Shown: positions 1 through 9,377, counted from the first letter of the stretch. The stretch is 64,000 nt of DNA from Microbulbifer rhizosphaerae (GCF_014191725.1 NZ_JACHWZ010000006.1:186001-250000), one strand, 5' to 3'. Notes: generated by a model not told the origin, from the sequence alone. Numbers and translations are program-made.

Positions 1-2577
1 GGCGAACAGGCGCGCTTCGTGGTGGTGCAGAAAATCATCGCGCCACACGTAGGAAAGACGCATATCCAGGTCGCTCTTGTCATAAGCGAGCACGACACTG
101 TAGGAGCTGTCGGAAACACCGAACATGGGGACTTCCACCTGGCCGGTCTTGTCACCGTTATTGTCGAAGTCATCAACCTTCTGCTCGGAATCCAACGCCG
201 TATAACTCGCCTGTACACCCAGCCCATCAAGGAAGTCCGGCAGATTCTCCGGGAAGTAAACAACACCCAATTCCAGGCCCTGCAAAACGCCGTCGGAGCT
301 GTTTGTGGGCTGGGTGAGCGCGAAACGCCGCTCTTCCGTTTCACCCTCCGGCTGGTGCCAGACCACCCGCCGCGAAGTGACCTCAAAGCCATCAATATTA
401 CGGCGGAACAGAGTGCCGTAGAGGGCGCTGGACTCGGCAAAATACCACTCCAGAGAGAGGTCGAAGTTCTGCGACTCGGTGGGCTCGAGATCGGGATTTC
501 CACCGCTGGCTTCAGCGAGCCCAATGTTTGTCACGTCATCACCCCAAGAAATATGGGAATTGAGGGAAGCGAAACCCGGGTGTCGCAAGGTCTGGGTATA
601 GGCAAAACGGGCCATCAAATCGTCGTTGATGTGCCAGCGGGCCACCAGGGTGGGCAGTAGCTTGCCATCGCTGGTAGATGCGGAACTAAAATACCCGTCT
701 TCCCCCGATTCGAACTCCACGTCGTAAAACTCCATGTCCCTTTTTACACGCGTATAGCGCAGGCCGATTTCACCATCGAAGGGGCCTGCCTCATACAGCG
801 CTTTGGCATAGAGAGAAGTCGTCAGCTCATCAATCTCAAAGGTTTCTTCCAGCGGCTGCTTGGTCAGCCCATACATCTCGCGGTAAGTGCCGGCGTTCGA
901 GGCGATATGGTGACCGTCGGGCACCACCCATCTGGTGGCGACGTCTGCACGGCCATCGAAGAAGCCACGGCTGGTATAAGTGAGGCCCGGATCCAAATCT
1001 CCTAGTGGAACGCCGAGAATACCGCCGTCTTGGGCCTTACTGGCCTCGTTGGCTGTGCGGTTGTCGGCGCGTACACCGAAGCTGAGCCTGTGGAATGCGC
1101 CCAAATCCAGCTCCAAGTCGCCGTCGAATGTCCAGGTGAACGCATCGCCTTTTCTGCTGGCCCCTTGGTCATACAGCTGAGCCGCATTCCACTGGGAGGC
1201 ATCGGCGAGATTGCTTTCGTCCACTTCCGTGTTCGGGTCGTCGTAGAACTCCACTTCCGGAACACCGTCTCCCGCATTGAAGTCCACCCCCAGGCCATAG
1301 GCCACCCGCTCGGCGCGCATAGCGAAGAAGGTTTCTTTGTACTCGCTCTTCTGGTAGTTGAGTTCCGATCTCAGTTGCAGTCTGTCGCCTATGTCCCATT
1401 TTCCGCCGACGGCGTAGAGATAGCTGTCGGTTTTGCCCACCAGCAGGTCGCCGCTAGTAAAGCCGTAGGATGCAGCCACGTCGCGGGTTTTGACGATATT
1501 GGTACCGTCGAAGACTTCTATCTCACCGCCGCGGGGCAGGTGAGAGCTGTCTTCCCAAGAGTCCACAAAAGTAAAGTTCAGGGAGTTGAATCGCTCGCTG
1601 CGATAGCCGTTGTAGAAGGCCTCGAACAGGTATTCGGAGCTATCGTTAGGTGCCCATTGCAGGGAGATATTCGCCGCCGGACGTTCGCGCTCGCCACTGC
1701 CATCCACTGCGAACACGGCGTCGCGACCGATCAGGTACTCCACATCTTCACCGTTGATATTCACGGTAGAGCCTGGGGCGAAGGGCATCCCTTTTTCCAG
1801 GCCTTCCTGCCAGACCTGTTCGCCGCCAACTTCCGGGCTGCCGTTAAATATTCTCTGGTAAGGCACAAAGCCATCGGGGGCATCGGCACCTACAAAAAGC
1901 ACCCCTGCGCCGGCGGTCACACTCTGGTCTCGGAAATTGGTCTCTGCGTAGGAAAGGTTTACCAAAGCACCGAATTCACCGGCGGAAGTCTCCCAGCGAT
2001 TGCTGAATAGTGCGCTCAGGTTCGGATCAGTGGAGTCTGCCTGCTCCTGATAGATACCGCGGCCTGCCAGGGAAACCTTGCTGCCATCGAAGTCGAAGGG
2101 ACGGTGGGTGTGGATATCGACCTGGCCGGCAATACCGCTTTCAAGTTGACTGGCGGAACGGGTTTTATACACATCTACGCCGCTCAGCAGACTCGCGGGA
2201 ACATCCTGCAGGGAAACATCTCTGCTAGAAGCGGTAAATATTTGTCGTCCATTGATCGTGGTACCCACATCGGTCAGGCCGCGAATGGATACACCGCTCA
2301 CTTCGCCCGCACCGCGATCCGTCACCTGCACACCGGTCACCCGCTGCAGCGCCTCCACCACGTTGTTATCCGGGAACTTGCCGATATCCTCGGCGACGAT
2401 GGAATCCACTATCTGGATTTTTTCCCGCTTGATTTCGATGCCTTTTTCCAAACTGGCGCGCACGCCGGTTACTACGATTTCCTCCACCGGTTCCGCATCC
2501 TGCGCCTGGACCACCTGCATGCCGCTCAGGGCGGTTACCGTGGCTATGGACGAACAGAGTAAACGTTGTTTGAACAT
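1..2577 (-). CDS. TonB-dependent receptor, 3' end beyond window (copy 1)
   Basis: Outer-membrane TonB-dependent receptor, probably importing arabinan oligosaccharides given its neighbours. 859 codons are visible from ATG 2577 and the frame is still open at base 1, so the C-terminal barrel end is missing. The start MFKQRLLCSSIATVTAL is preceded by GGAGATG at good spacing and begins a signal peptide ending near QAQDAE. A TonB-box/secretin-like stretch (EEIVVTGVRAS) and the plug motifs IVDSIVAEDIGKFPD and VEALQRVTGVQ follow. It is a paralogue of the receptor at 3172-5859 with a nearly identical signal peptide and plug. A small ORF lies 106 bp upstream in the same direction. Family sure; substrate inferred. 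Confidence 0.93.
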   Translation of the reverse strand, partial: MFKQRLLCSSIATVTALSGMQVVQAQDAEPVEEIVVTGVRASLEKGIEIKREKIQIVDSIVAEDIGKFPDNNVVEALQRVTGVQVTDRGAGEVSGVSIRGLTDVGTTINGRQIFTASSRDVSLQDVPASLLSGVDVYKTRSASQLESGIAGQVDIHTHRPFDFDGSKVSLAGRGIYQEQADSTDPNLSALFSNRWETSAGEFGALVNLSYAETNFRDQSVTAGAGVLFVGADAPDGFVPYQRIFNGSPEVGGEQVWQEGLEKGMPFAPGSTVNINGEDVEYLIGRDAVFAVDGSGERERPAANISLQWAPNDSSEYLFEAFYNGYRSERFNSLNFTFVDSWEDSSHLPRGGEIEVFDGTNIVKTRDVAASYGFTSGDLLVGKTDSYLYAVGGKWDIGDRLQLRSELNYQKSEYKETFFAMRAERVAYGLGVDFNAGDGVPEVEFYDDPNTEVDESNLADASQWNAAQLYDQGASRKGDAFTWTFDGDLELDLGAFHRLSFGVRADNRTANEASKAQDGGILGVPLGDLDPGLTYTSRGFFDGRADVATRWVVPDGHHIASNAGTYREMYGLTKQPLEETFEIDELTTSLYAKALYEAGPFDGEIGLRYTRVKRDMEFYDVEFESGEDGYFSSASTSDGKLLPTLVARWHINDDLMARFAYTQTLRHPGFASLNSHISWGDDVTNIGLAEASGGNPDLEPTESQNFDLSLEWYFAESSALYGTLFRRNIDGFEVTSRRVVWHQPEGETEERRFALTQPTNSSDGVLQGLELGVVYFPENLPDFLDGLGVQASYTALDSEQKVDDFDNNGDKTGQVEVPMFGVSDSSYSVVLAYDKSDLDMRLSYVWRDDFLHHHEARLFA

Positions 2578-2683
2578 ACTTTCATCTCCATCTGAGTTTT
2601 ATTATTTTACTGCCGAAACCTTGGGCCCTACCTGCAGCCCCGGAACGCAATCCCGCCAACATCACCCACGCACAGCCCGGCCC

Positions 2684-2857
2684 TCAAGGGCAAAACAAAC
2701 GGTGTGGGAGTCTTTGGTGGCTTTCAGGGCCTGAATAGCGCTCGCTGAGCACATAACCCATCTCGGTATTGGGGAGAGCGCCTGTGCACAGCTCAGCGCA
2801 GGAGGAATTGCACGGCTCGATGGCAACTGCACGCGGTGTGAGCGCGGCTTCGATCAT
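2684..2857 (-). CDS. Small conserved ORF upstream of receptor 1 (57 aa)
   Basis: No known family recognised. ATG 2857 is preceded by AGAGGA at 7-nt spacing. The 57-aa product shares a core with the ORF at 5933-6154: SCAEL, then GALP, TE, VLSER and ESHQ in the same order and spacing. 21 of 30 core residues are identical, there are no indels in the core, and several codon differences are silent third-position changes. No signal peptide or membrane helix is seen. It lies between an operator-like site (2975-2985) and the receptor, so it would be the first cistron of a two-gene unit. It could encode a small protein, a leader peptide, or simply be conserved leader RNA. The matching frame in both copies favours coding. 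Confidence 0.5.
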   Translation of the reverse strand: MIEAALTPRAVAIEPCNSSCAELCTGALPNTEMGYVLSERYSGPESHQRLPHRLFCP

Positions 2858-2974
2858 CGCTTGTTCCTCTCTCGTTATTATCCGGTGCATACTGCGGCCT
2901 TGGCCGCTACGCACTTCTTGTGTTGTCGGGTACTCTTCTCCGGCCTGTCCACAGGCCAGACCCTCAACCCCTGT

Positions 2975-2985
2975 TTGTATTACAA
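2975..2985. promoter_or_regulatory. Operator-like palindrome TTGTATTACAA
   Basis: Perfect 11-bp palindrome around a central base, fitting the FadR-subfamily GntR pattern (T.GTA.TAC.A). An identical copy lies at 6268-6278, also about 115 bp before a small ORF and its receptor. On the minus strand a TATAAA (2986-2991) abuts it, but no recognisable -35 is found because a REP-like dyad begins at 3011. Confidence 0.6.
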
Positions 2986-3010
2986 TTTATAGCAAATCAA
3001 TTGCGGCTGC

Positions 3011-3086
3011 CGATCGCGGCCAGCGGCCGCTCCTACAACAGTAGTGGAAAATGCCTTTCTCGTAGGAGCGGCCGTTGGCCGCGATA
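3011..3086. repeat. REP-like inverted repeat (GGAGCGGCC family)
   Basis: Two 25-26 bp imperfect arms face each other (3011-3036 and 3062-3086), with outer ends GATCGCGGCC and inner ends CTCCTAC/GTAGGAG. The same unit recurs at 15601-15677 and 40938-41012, and in shorter forms at 44486-44525 and 52719-52747. It lies between the receptor 2 terminator and the promoter region of receptor 1. Confidence 0.75.
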
Positions 3087-3136
3087 GATCTTGCTAAATA
3101 CTCCTGTCGTCCCGCAGCCACCTCATTCCTACAGGC

Positions 3137-3163
3137 AAAAAAAAAGCAGCCCCCTTGGGCTGC
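3137..3163 (-). terminator. Rho-independent terminator of receptor 2
   Basis: Read on the minus strand, GCAGCCC, loop AAGG, GGGCTGC is followed by nine T residues. It starts 9 bp after the stop codon at 3172-3174. Confidence 0.92.
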
Positions 3164-3171
3164 CATTTTAT

Positions 3172-5859
3172 TTAATACCGGAAACGAACTCCCAGCGAAT
3201 AGGTGCGCTCGCGAGCGAAGGTGTCCCTTGGGTAAAGAGACTCATCCGCACTGGAGCCGCCACCAAAGTAGTCACTGTAGACCGAATCCGTGAGGTTGGT
3301 GGCCTCCGCAGATAGGGTCAAGTTGTCGTTGAGATCGTAGTTCAACGCCAGGTCCAATGAATCCGTATCGGTCACGACCACTGAGTTACCAGGCTGATCA
3401 CCGGCTTCGTCAAAGCTGGAGTAGTAATCGCTGCGCCAGTTGTAGGCGAGGCGCGCAGAAAAGCCGTTTTTTTCGTACAGTAGAATCAGGTTGTAGGACT
3501 CATCCGAAACGTTGGCCAGATTCTGCATCTCGGTATTGCCCTCTGCATCGGGCGGGGACTCGGCTTCGCCATCCATAAAGGTGGCATTGGCCTGGATACC
3601 GAAACCGGACCAGAAACCGGGCAGGTTGTCGAAAAACTGGGTATAGGCCAGTTCTACCCCCTCCAGGGAACCGGAACCGGTATTTTGCGGGCGGGTGACC
3701 TGGTAGCGTACGCCGTCGCGCATTTCCGGAGAGGAATAGAACTGGATATAGCCGTCGATATCGCGGTAGAAAAGCCCGGCGGTCAGCGAGCTGGAATCGG
3801 CAAAATACCACTCCAGGGAGACATCGAGGTTGCCGGACTCGACGGAGTCCAGTTCCGGGTTACCACCGTTGCCAGTACCGAAATCCGGCTGTGTGGGCGT
3901 CGGCTGGAAATAGGCGGTTGAAGGGTTCAGATCCGCGAAACCCGGGCGGGTGATGGTCTGACTGATGGCTCCACGCAGATACAGATCATCGCGTATGGCC
4001 AGGCGCGCACTCGCATTGGGAAGCAGTTTGGTGGTACTTGTATCGGAATCCACGCTCTGCAGTACCACAGCCCCATCCTCCTGAATGGCACTGGTGCCCC
4101 GTAGCGTCGACTCCAGGCGGACCAGGCGCGCGCCTACCTGACCGTCGAGTATCATGCCGCCCAGTGATACATCGTAGTTGGCGCTGACGTAGGCAGCGTA
4201 GTTGTTCTCGTCGTTATCGAAAAACAGTTCGGGAATATACTCCGGCCCCCCGGGCAGCGGCTCGTAACCCAGGGCCTCCCGAATCTCGGTGCGATTGGCC
4301 AGAAGGTATTCGCGATTTGGCGTCAGCCACTGGGAGGTATTGAGGCTGACCACATCGCTCAGGAATCCCGACGGCGTCATGTCCTCAAGGCCAGGAAAAT
4401 CACTCAAAAACACGGTGCTACCGGAAATATTCGGGCGGCCACCGGTATCCGCAGACTGATTAAAGGCATTGCGCTGGCTCAGGCGTAGACCGAAATCCAG
4501 AGAAGTAATGGCACCCTGATCGAACGCATAGTTGAAATCGGTTTTCCAGGAAATTTCATCCCCCTCTTGGCGACTGCGCTGGTCGAAGAACTGGTTCAGC
4601 ACATACTGCGAGGGATCGCTCAGGTCATAGGGCGTGCCATCGGCATTTTCGATGGTGACGTCTGATGCTCCGCTACCATTTTTTGAAAAATCGTAAGTGA
4701 TGCGCGGCGCAAAGAAGGCCAAATCCAGAATAAAGGATTCGTTGTCCGCCTCACTGGTGGTGTAAGCCAGGTCGCTGCTCACTGTCAGGTTGTCAAAGCT
4801 CCACTCGCCGCCGAAGGCAATCTGGGTAGTATCGGAACTGTTGAAAAACGCCTGATTACTGGTGATGGTGCCCGGCGCGTCATCACGCACATATTCCTTG
4901 GCCACGTTGGTGCCCGGCTTGTATTCGGTCACATAGCCCAACTGCCCACCCCAGGAGGGAATCGGCACCCAGAAATTCAACTGGGAATCCTGTTCGTAAC
5001 CCACATGGAAGAACTCCGCATAGTACTCGGCGTCCTCGTTCGGGCTCCACTGGAAGGCCCCGTTATAGGAAGTGCGGTTGCGGTCGCCATAGCGGAAATA
5101 GGAGCCGATCACATTGGGGATCAGCGTAGGCTCACCGGCAATCGGCGGCTCGACGGAATCGGGGTGGGTGATTTCAGTGGCGAAAGGCGCCGTCACAAAA
5201 TTCACCTGGTCCATGTAACCACGGTCCTGATAAGACACGCTAAACATCGCGCCAAAATTACTGTTGCCGCTGCTCCAGTTGTTGTTCATGGTTACGCTGC
5301 CCACCGGGTCGTTGGACTCGGCCTGCTCGCTGTACACATTGCGCAAGCCACCCGCAATGGTAAAACCGTCATCGAAGTCAAAGGGGCGGCGCAGATGAAC
5401 GTCTACGACCCCGGCAATGCCGCCTTCTATATCTGCGGCACTGGCAGATTTCTTGACATCTACCCGCTGTAGCAAATCGGCGGGAATGTCGGCCAGGGCG
5501 ATGCCTCGGCCGGTGGTGGTAAAGATATTGCGGCCATTCACGGTGGTAACCACATCCGGCAGACCGCGCACAAGCACAGTGGACGCTTCGCCGTTCTGGC
5601 GGGCAATCTGCACACCAGTGACCCGCTGCAAGGCCTCGGCGACGCTGTTATCGGGTAGCTTGCCGACATCCTCAGCGACGATGGAATCGACGATCTGCTT
5701 TTCCTGCTGTTTGATGTCGATCGCCTTATTCACACTGGCGCGAACACCGGTAATCACGATCTCCTCCATCAGTTCCGCATCCTGCGCCTGGGCAGCCTGT
5801 AGGCCGCCCAGCGCGGTTACCGTGGCTATGGAGGAACAGAGTAAACGCTGTTTGAACAT
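3172..5859 (-). CDS. TonB-dependent receptor (copy 2)
   Basis: Complete 895-aa outer-membrane receptor, probably for arabino-oligosaccharides. ATG 5859 was chosen over an in-frame ATG at 5874 because GGGAGA lies 7 nt before 5859 and the resulting start MFKQRLLCSS matches receptor 1. Signal peptide to about residue 30, then EEIVITGVRAS, plug motifs (IVDSIVAEDVGKLPD, VAEALQRVTGVQ, VLVRGLPDV), a 22-strand-type barrel and a C-terminal YSLGVRFRY ending in an aromatic residue as porins do. Strong terminator downstream. A small conserved ORF (5933-6154) and a good promoter/operator lie upstream. It is a tandem paralogue of the receptor at 1-2577. Confidence 0.95.
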   Translation of the reverse strand: MFKQRLLCSSIATVTALGGLQAAQAQDAELMEEIVITGVRASVNKAIDIKQQEKQIVDSIVAEDVGKLPDNSVAEALQRVTGVQIARQNGEASTVLVRGLPDVVTTVNGRNIFTTTGRGIALADIPADLLQRVDVKKSASAADIEGGIAGVVDVHLRRPFDFDDGFTIAGGLRNVYSEQAESNDPVGSVTMNNNWSSGNSNFGAMFSVSYQDRGYMDQVNFVTAPFATEITHPDSVEPPIAGEPTLIPNVIGSYFRYGDRNRTSYNGAFQWSPNEDAEYYAEFFHVGYEQDSQLNFWVPIPSWGGQLGYVTEYKPGTNVAKEYVRDDAPGTITSNQAFFNSSDTTQIAFGGEWSFDNLTVSSDLAYTTSEADNESFILDLAFFAPRITYDFSKNGSGASDVTIENADGTPYDLSDPSQYVLNQFFDQRSRQEGDEISWKTDFNYAFDQGAITSLDFGLRLSQRNAFNQSADTGGRPNISGSTVFLSDFPGLEDMTPSGFLSDVVSLNTSQWLTPNREYLLANRTEIREALGYEPLPGGPEYIPELFFDNDENNYAAYVSANYDVSLGGMILDGQVGARLVRLESTLRGTSAIQEDGAVVLQSVDSDTSTTKLLPNASARLAIRDDLYLRGAISQTITRPGFADLNPSTAYFQPTPTQPDFGTGNGGNPELDSVESGNLDVSLEWYFADSSSLTAGLFYRDIDGYIQFYSSPEMRDGVRYQVTRPQNTGSGSLEGVELAYTQFFDNLPGFWSGFGIQANATFMDGEAESPPDAEGNTEMQNLANVSDESYNLILLYEKNGFSARLAYNWRSDYYSSFDEAGDQPGNSVVVTDTDSLDLALNYDLNDNLTLSAEATNLTDSVYSDYFGGGSSADESLYPRDTFARERTYSLGVRFRY

Positions 5860-5932
5860 ACAATCATCTCCCATTTGAGTTTATTTTTGTTGCCGAAATT
5901 GCAGGGCCCTGGCTAGCTGCAGCCCCGCAAGA

Positions 5933-6154
5933 TCAGCGTGAGATCCTGCCAACATCGCCCATGCGCAACGCCGTTGCCAACTGAACAGCTTTGTCGCACA
6001 AAAAAGGTTGGTGGCTTTCAAGGTCGGAATGGCGCTCACTGAGCACACAGTCTGTCTCGGTATCGGGGAGGGCGCCGCCAAACAGCTCGGCGCAGGAGCC
6101 TGTCGGGGTGGCGGGTACGACGGCAGGCGTGCGGAATAAACGCGATTCGATCAT
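5933..6154 (-). CDS. Small conserved ORF upstream of receptor 2 (73 aa)
   Basis: Counterpart of the ORF at 2684-2857. ATG 6154 is preceded by GGAGAGGAG. The 73-aa product keeps the core SCAEL-GALP-TE-VLSER-ESHQ, with a divergent N-terminus and a C-terminal extension of about 20 residues. No signal peptide, membrane segment or known family is seen. It ends 73 bp before the receptor start and follows a promoter (6285-6313) with an overlapping operator, so it should be co-transcribed with the receptor. Function unknown; it may be a small partner protein or a regulatory leader. Confidence 0.5.
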   Translation of the reverse strand: MIESRLFRTPAVVPATPTGSCAELFGGALPDTETDCVLSERHSDLESHQPFLCDKAVQLATALRMGDVGRISR

Positions 6155-6267
6155 CGCTTGCTCCTCTCCCATTATTATCCGGTACACACTGAGGCCGCGG
6201 CGCGCACCGTCGCTGTCATGGTCAGGTAGCTGGCCACTACCACTGAAACAGCCTGCGTGGTTTTAAT

Positions 6268-6278
6268 TTGTATTACAA
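6268..6278. promoter_or_regulatory. Operator-like palindrome TTGTATTACAA
   Basis: Identical to the site at 2975-2985. It begins 6 bp downstream of the minus-strand -10 box (6285-6290) and so covers the expected transcription start, a position typical of repressor binding. Confidence 0.65.
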
Positions 6279-6284
6279 TTGGGC

Positions 6285-6313
6285 ATATTATCCAGCAAAA
6301 TTTTTGGCGTCAA
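6285..6313 (-). promoter_or_regulatory. Sigma-70 promoter of small ORF/receptor 2 unit
   Basis: On the minus strand TTGACG (6308-6313), a 17-bp spacer and TATTA-type -10 box TAATAT (6285-6290). The palindromic operator lies immediately downstream. Confidence 0.7.
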
Positions 6314-6629
6314 TGGTTAAAAAACGCTTTTTTGTTATATTTTATGATTATTGAGCAGAACTTTTGTGACTTTCATGACTGCCATCAACTTCCTGCCCAC
6401 GATCTTGTCAGCACTCCACTGGAATTTATGACCCAATTTTCTTCCTTTGATCAAACTTATCACATTTATATACTATAAAAGGTTTAGACGTCACAAATCG
6501 GGACATTTAGTGGTCCGCTAGTCCACAAATTGATCTCATCTAGGTCAATTTCTACTCTTTATTTATCTCTCAATAATATTGTAATACGATATTCTTAATA
6601 ATAACGAAAGGGTGCCAAGGGAAATAATC
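6314..6629. other. AT-rich divergent intergenic region
   Basis: No gene is seen. On the plus strand, TTGATC (6447-6452), 16 bp and TATACT (6469-6474) could be a promoter for the GH43 at 6630. TTGTAATACGA (6579-6589) is an operator-like site in its leader. The rest is AT-rich and without recognisable structure. Confidence 0.4.
6579..6589. promoter_or_regulatory. Operator-like site TTGTAATACGA
   Basis: One mismatch from the TTGTA-N-TACAA palindrome, 40 bp before the GH43 start at 6630. Confidence 0.45.
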
Positions 6630-9377
6630 ATGAAAACACCAGTAATGGCGTTACTGGCGGGCGTTCTCGTCATTGCCGGTTGCGACGGCTCCGGCAAGTC
6701 CAATGAAAGTGCAACTCCTGCGGGAGAACCCCCTATCGACCAGCCTCCAGCCGAAGATCTGCCGGGCCCGACCGAAAACGCTGCGGCCATCAGCTACAAC
6801 GATATGGCGGTTCACGACCCCTCGGTGATCCGCGACCAGGACGGCACCTTCTATGTCTTCGGTTCCCACTTGGCCGCCGCCAAATCCACCGACCTAATGA
6901 CCTGGAAGAGGGTTGCAGAGGGGGCGAACGATACCAACCCACTGTTCAATACCTACGCCAGCGAGGTATCCGAAGGGATCGAGTGGGTAGGCCACCAGGG
7001 CTCCTGGGCCGCGGACGTTATCAGCTTGAATGACGGACGCTACTACTTCTACTACAACCACTGCGCCAACCCCGAAAGCGAAGCCGGTGACTGCAACCTG
7101 CCCCGCTCCTACCTGGGCGTGGCGGCGTCCGACAGTATCGAGGGGCCCTATATCGATCTCGGCATCTTCCTTCGTTCCGGCATGACCGCCGGAGAAATCA
7201 CCGAGGGCTACGGTCCCGAGGGCGTCGAGAGCTACGACCCCACTATTCATCCAAATACCATTGACCCAGATGTCTTCTATGACAATAGCGGCAAACTCTG
7301 GATGACCTATGGCTCCTACTCCGGAGGCATCTTTATCCTGGAAATGAACGAGGCCACCGCCATGCCCCAACCCGGCCAGGGTTACGGCAAACACCTGGCC
7401 GGAGGCAACCACAGCGCCATTGAAGGGAGTTACATGCTCTACAGCCCGGAGAGCGACTACTACTACCTGTTCATGTCCTTCGGCGGCTACGTTTCCACCG
7501 ACGGCTACAATATCCGCGTAGCCCGCTCGCGCAACCCCGACGGGCCTTTCCTTGATGCCGAGGGGCGGGATATGGTCGCCGCTCGCGGGGGCTTATCCAG
7601 CATCACGCCCTACGGCGTCAAGCTGATGGGTGGTTTTGAGTTTGAATCCGCTCCAGGCGACCCGGAGCCCGGCCGCGGCTATCTGTCCCCAGGTCACAAC
7701 TCCGCCTACTACGATGCCGATACCGGCCGGCATTTCCTGATTGCCCATACCCGCTTCCCCAACCGGGGCGAGCAGCACGCGATCCGCGTGCACGAAATGT
7801 TTATCAACGTCGACGGCTGGCCGGTGGTATCGCCCCACCGTTACGCGCCCATCGACGGCAATAACGTCGTGGACGCCGGAGACCTGCCGGGGAACTACAA
7901 GTTCATCAATCACGGCAAGGACATCAACCGCACCGCCAGGGAAAGCCTGTACATCACTCTGGACGAAGACGGCAGCATTACCGGCGAGGCCAGTGGCCGT
8001 TACACGCTTTTCGCGGACGATCCGAAGCGCATCGACCTGGAGCTCACCGTCGATGGCGAAAGCAAAAACTATCGCGGCGTAATGCAGTGGCAATGGAACA
8101 ACGGCGCCGGCGAGCTGGTGCCGATATTCACTGCGCTTAACAGCCAGGGCGAATCCATCTGGGGCAGCCGCATGACACCCCGCAGTACCGGCGAAGTGCT
8201 GGCGGATATCGCCGCGGACCTGAAGCAACCCGCCATAGCCAAGGACAGCGCCCTCGATTTGCCCGAACGCGGTAACCTCGCAGCGGAAATAGACTGGAGC
8301 AGCAGTGACGAGCTGGTGATCAACAGCGACGGCCGTGTCACCCGCCCGAATGTCGGCAGCGGCGACGCCAGCGCCATCCTCACCGCCATCATCAGCCTGA
8401 ACGGCGAGACCCTCAGCGAGTCCTTCACCGTACAAGTGCCGCAGCGGCTGCCCTATAACCGCAGCGCCCACTTCACCTTTGAAAATGACCTTGCGGATTC
8501 CCTCGGCCGCTTTGGCACCGGGACTGCTACAGCCGACCGTATCTGGAACTCTGGCAATATCACTTACGGCACTGGCCAAAGCGGCCAGGCCCTACAATTG
8601 AATGGCACCAATGGCGTACTGTTGCCGCAAAAGTTGATCGACAACTACGAGTACACCGTATCCTTCTGGGCCAATCCCACCAGCATCAGCACCTCCACCA
8701 CGGCCTTCTTCGGTGCAGTGGACGAGCAGCTGGACAGCGGCAGCATTCCTTACTCCACCCGCTGGATCAGCTTCCTACCCCAGAGCTGGGACGACAACAC
8801 CATGGTCTGGAGCGGCAGTGAACAGTGGTTCGATGGTTCTGCCGGTGAACGCATTCCCACTGGGGAGTGGACTCATATGGCCTTTGCGGTAAAACAAGGG
8901 CAGGTCAATGTTTACCTGAATGGTGTACAGAAATTCTCTGGAGGCACCCTGAATGATTTCTTCACTGGCGCCACCGGCAAATTCGCTCTCGGCGTCAACT
9001 ACTGGAATACACCCTACAATGGTTTGATCGACGAACTGAAGATCTACGACAGCGCCCTCTCCGCGGAGGAAATCCAGTTTATGGATATAACACCCAAACC
9101 CAACAGCGAACTGCTGTCGTCCGCGGTCAACCTGCTGGATCTGGGCGACCTCAGCACTGTACGCGAAGACCTCTTCCTGCCGACGAGTAGCGCCTACGCC
9201 AGCGCCATCAGTTGGAGCTCATCAAATCCGTCGATAATCAGTATTCACGGCGAAACCGGCAGGGTCACCCAACCAAGCGTGGATACGGAAGTCACTCTCA
9301 CCGCCGCCCTGACATTGAATGACGAACAGCAGGTCAAGGAATTCCAGGCCACAGTCAAAGCCAACGCTGTGCCGTAA
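6630..9377 (+). CDS. GH43 lipoprotein with Ig-like and LamG domains, arabinan-degrading
   Basis: 915-aa cell-surface or periplasmic enzyme, likely an endo-arabinanase or arabinofuranosidase. Start ATG 6630 follows AAGGG at 8 nt; an upstream in-frame GTG (6612) is less likely. Lipobox VIAGC (Cys18) and a Pro-rich linker to about residue 50. GH43 propeller about 55-370 with the expected acid triad: D63 (HDPS), D212 (IDPD), E265 (IEGSY). A beta-sandwich lies near 390-500, an atrophied bacterial Ig-like repeat at 518-603, a LamG/concanavalin-like domain at 611-818 and a second atrophied Ig-like repeat at 826-913. It is divergent from receptor 2 and its leader carries an operator-like site. Exact specificity cannot be read from sequence. 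Confidence 0.92.
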   Translation: MKTPVMALLAGVLVIAGCDGSGKSNESATPAGEPPIDQPPAEDLPGPTENAAAISYNDMAVHDPSVIRDQDGTFYVFGSHLAAAKSTDLMTWKRVAEGANDTNPLFNTYASEVSEGIEWVGHQGSWAADVISLNDGRYYFYYNHCANPESEAGDCNLPRSYLGVAASDSIEGPYIDLGIFLRSGMTAGEITEGYGPEGVESYDPTIHPNTIDPDVFYDNSGKLWMTYGSYSGGIFILEMNEATAMPQPGQGYGKHLAGGNHSAIEGSYMLYSPESDYYYLFMSFGGYVSTDGYNIRVARSRNPDGPFLDAEGRDMVAARGGLSSITPYGVKLMGGFEFESAPGDPEPGRGYLSPGHNSAYYDADTGRHFLIAHTRFPNRGEQHAIRVHEMFINVDGWPVVSPHRYAPIDGNNVVDAGDLPGNYKFINHGKDINRTARESLYITLDEDGSITGEASGRYTLFADDPKRIDLELTVDGESKNYRGVMQWQWNNGAGELVPIFTALNSQGESIWGSRMTPRSTGEVLADIAADLKQPAIAKDSALDLPERGNLAAEIDWSSSDELVINSDGRVTRPNVGSGDASAILTAIISLNGETLSESFTVQVPQRLPYNRSAHFTFENDLADSLGRFGTGTATADRIWNSGNITYGTGQSGQALQLNGTNGVLLPQKLIDNYEYTVSFWANPTSISTSTTAFFGAVDEQLDSGSIPYSTRWISFLPQSWDDNTMVWSGSEQWFDGSAGERIPTGEWTHMAFAVKQGQVNVYLNGVQKFSGGTLNDFFTGATGKFALGVNYWNTPYNGLIDELKIYDSALSAEEIQFMDITPKPNSELLSSAVNLLDLGDLSTVREDLFLPTSSAYASAISWSSSNPSIISIHGETGRVTQPSVDTEVTLTAALTLNDEQQVKEFQATVKANAVP

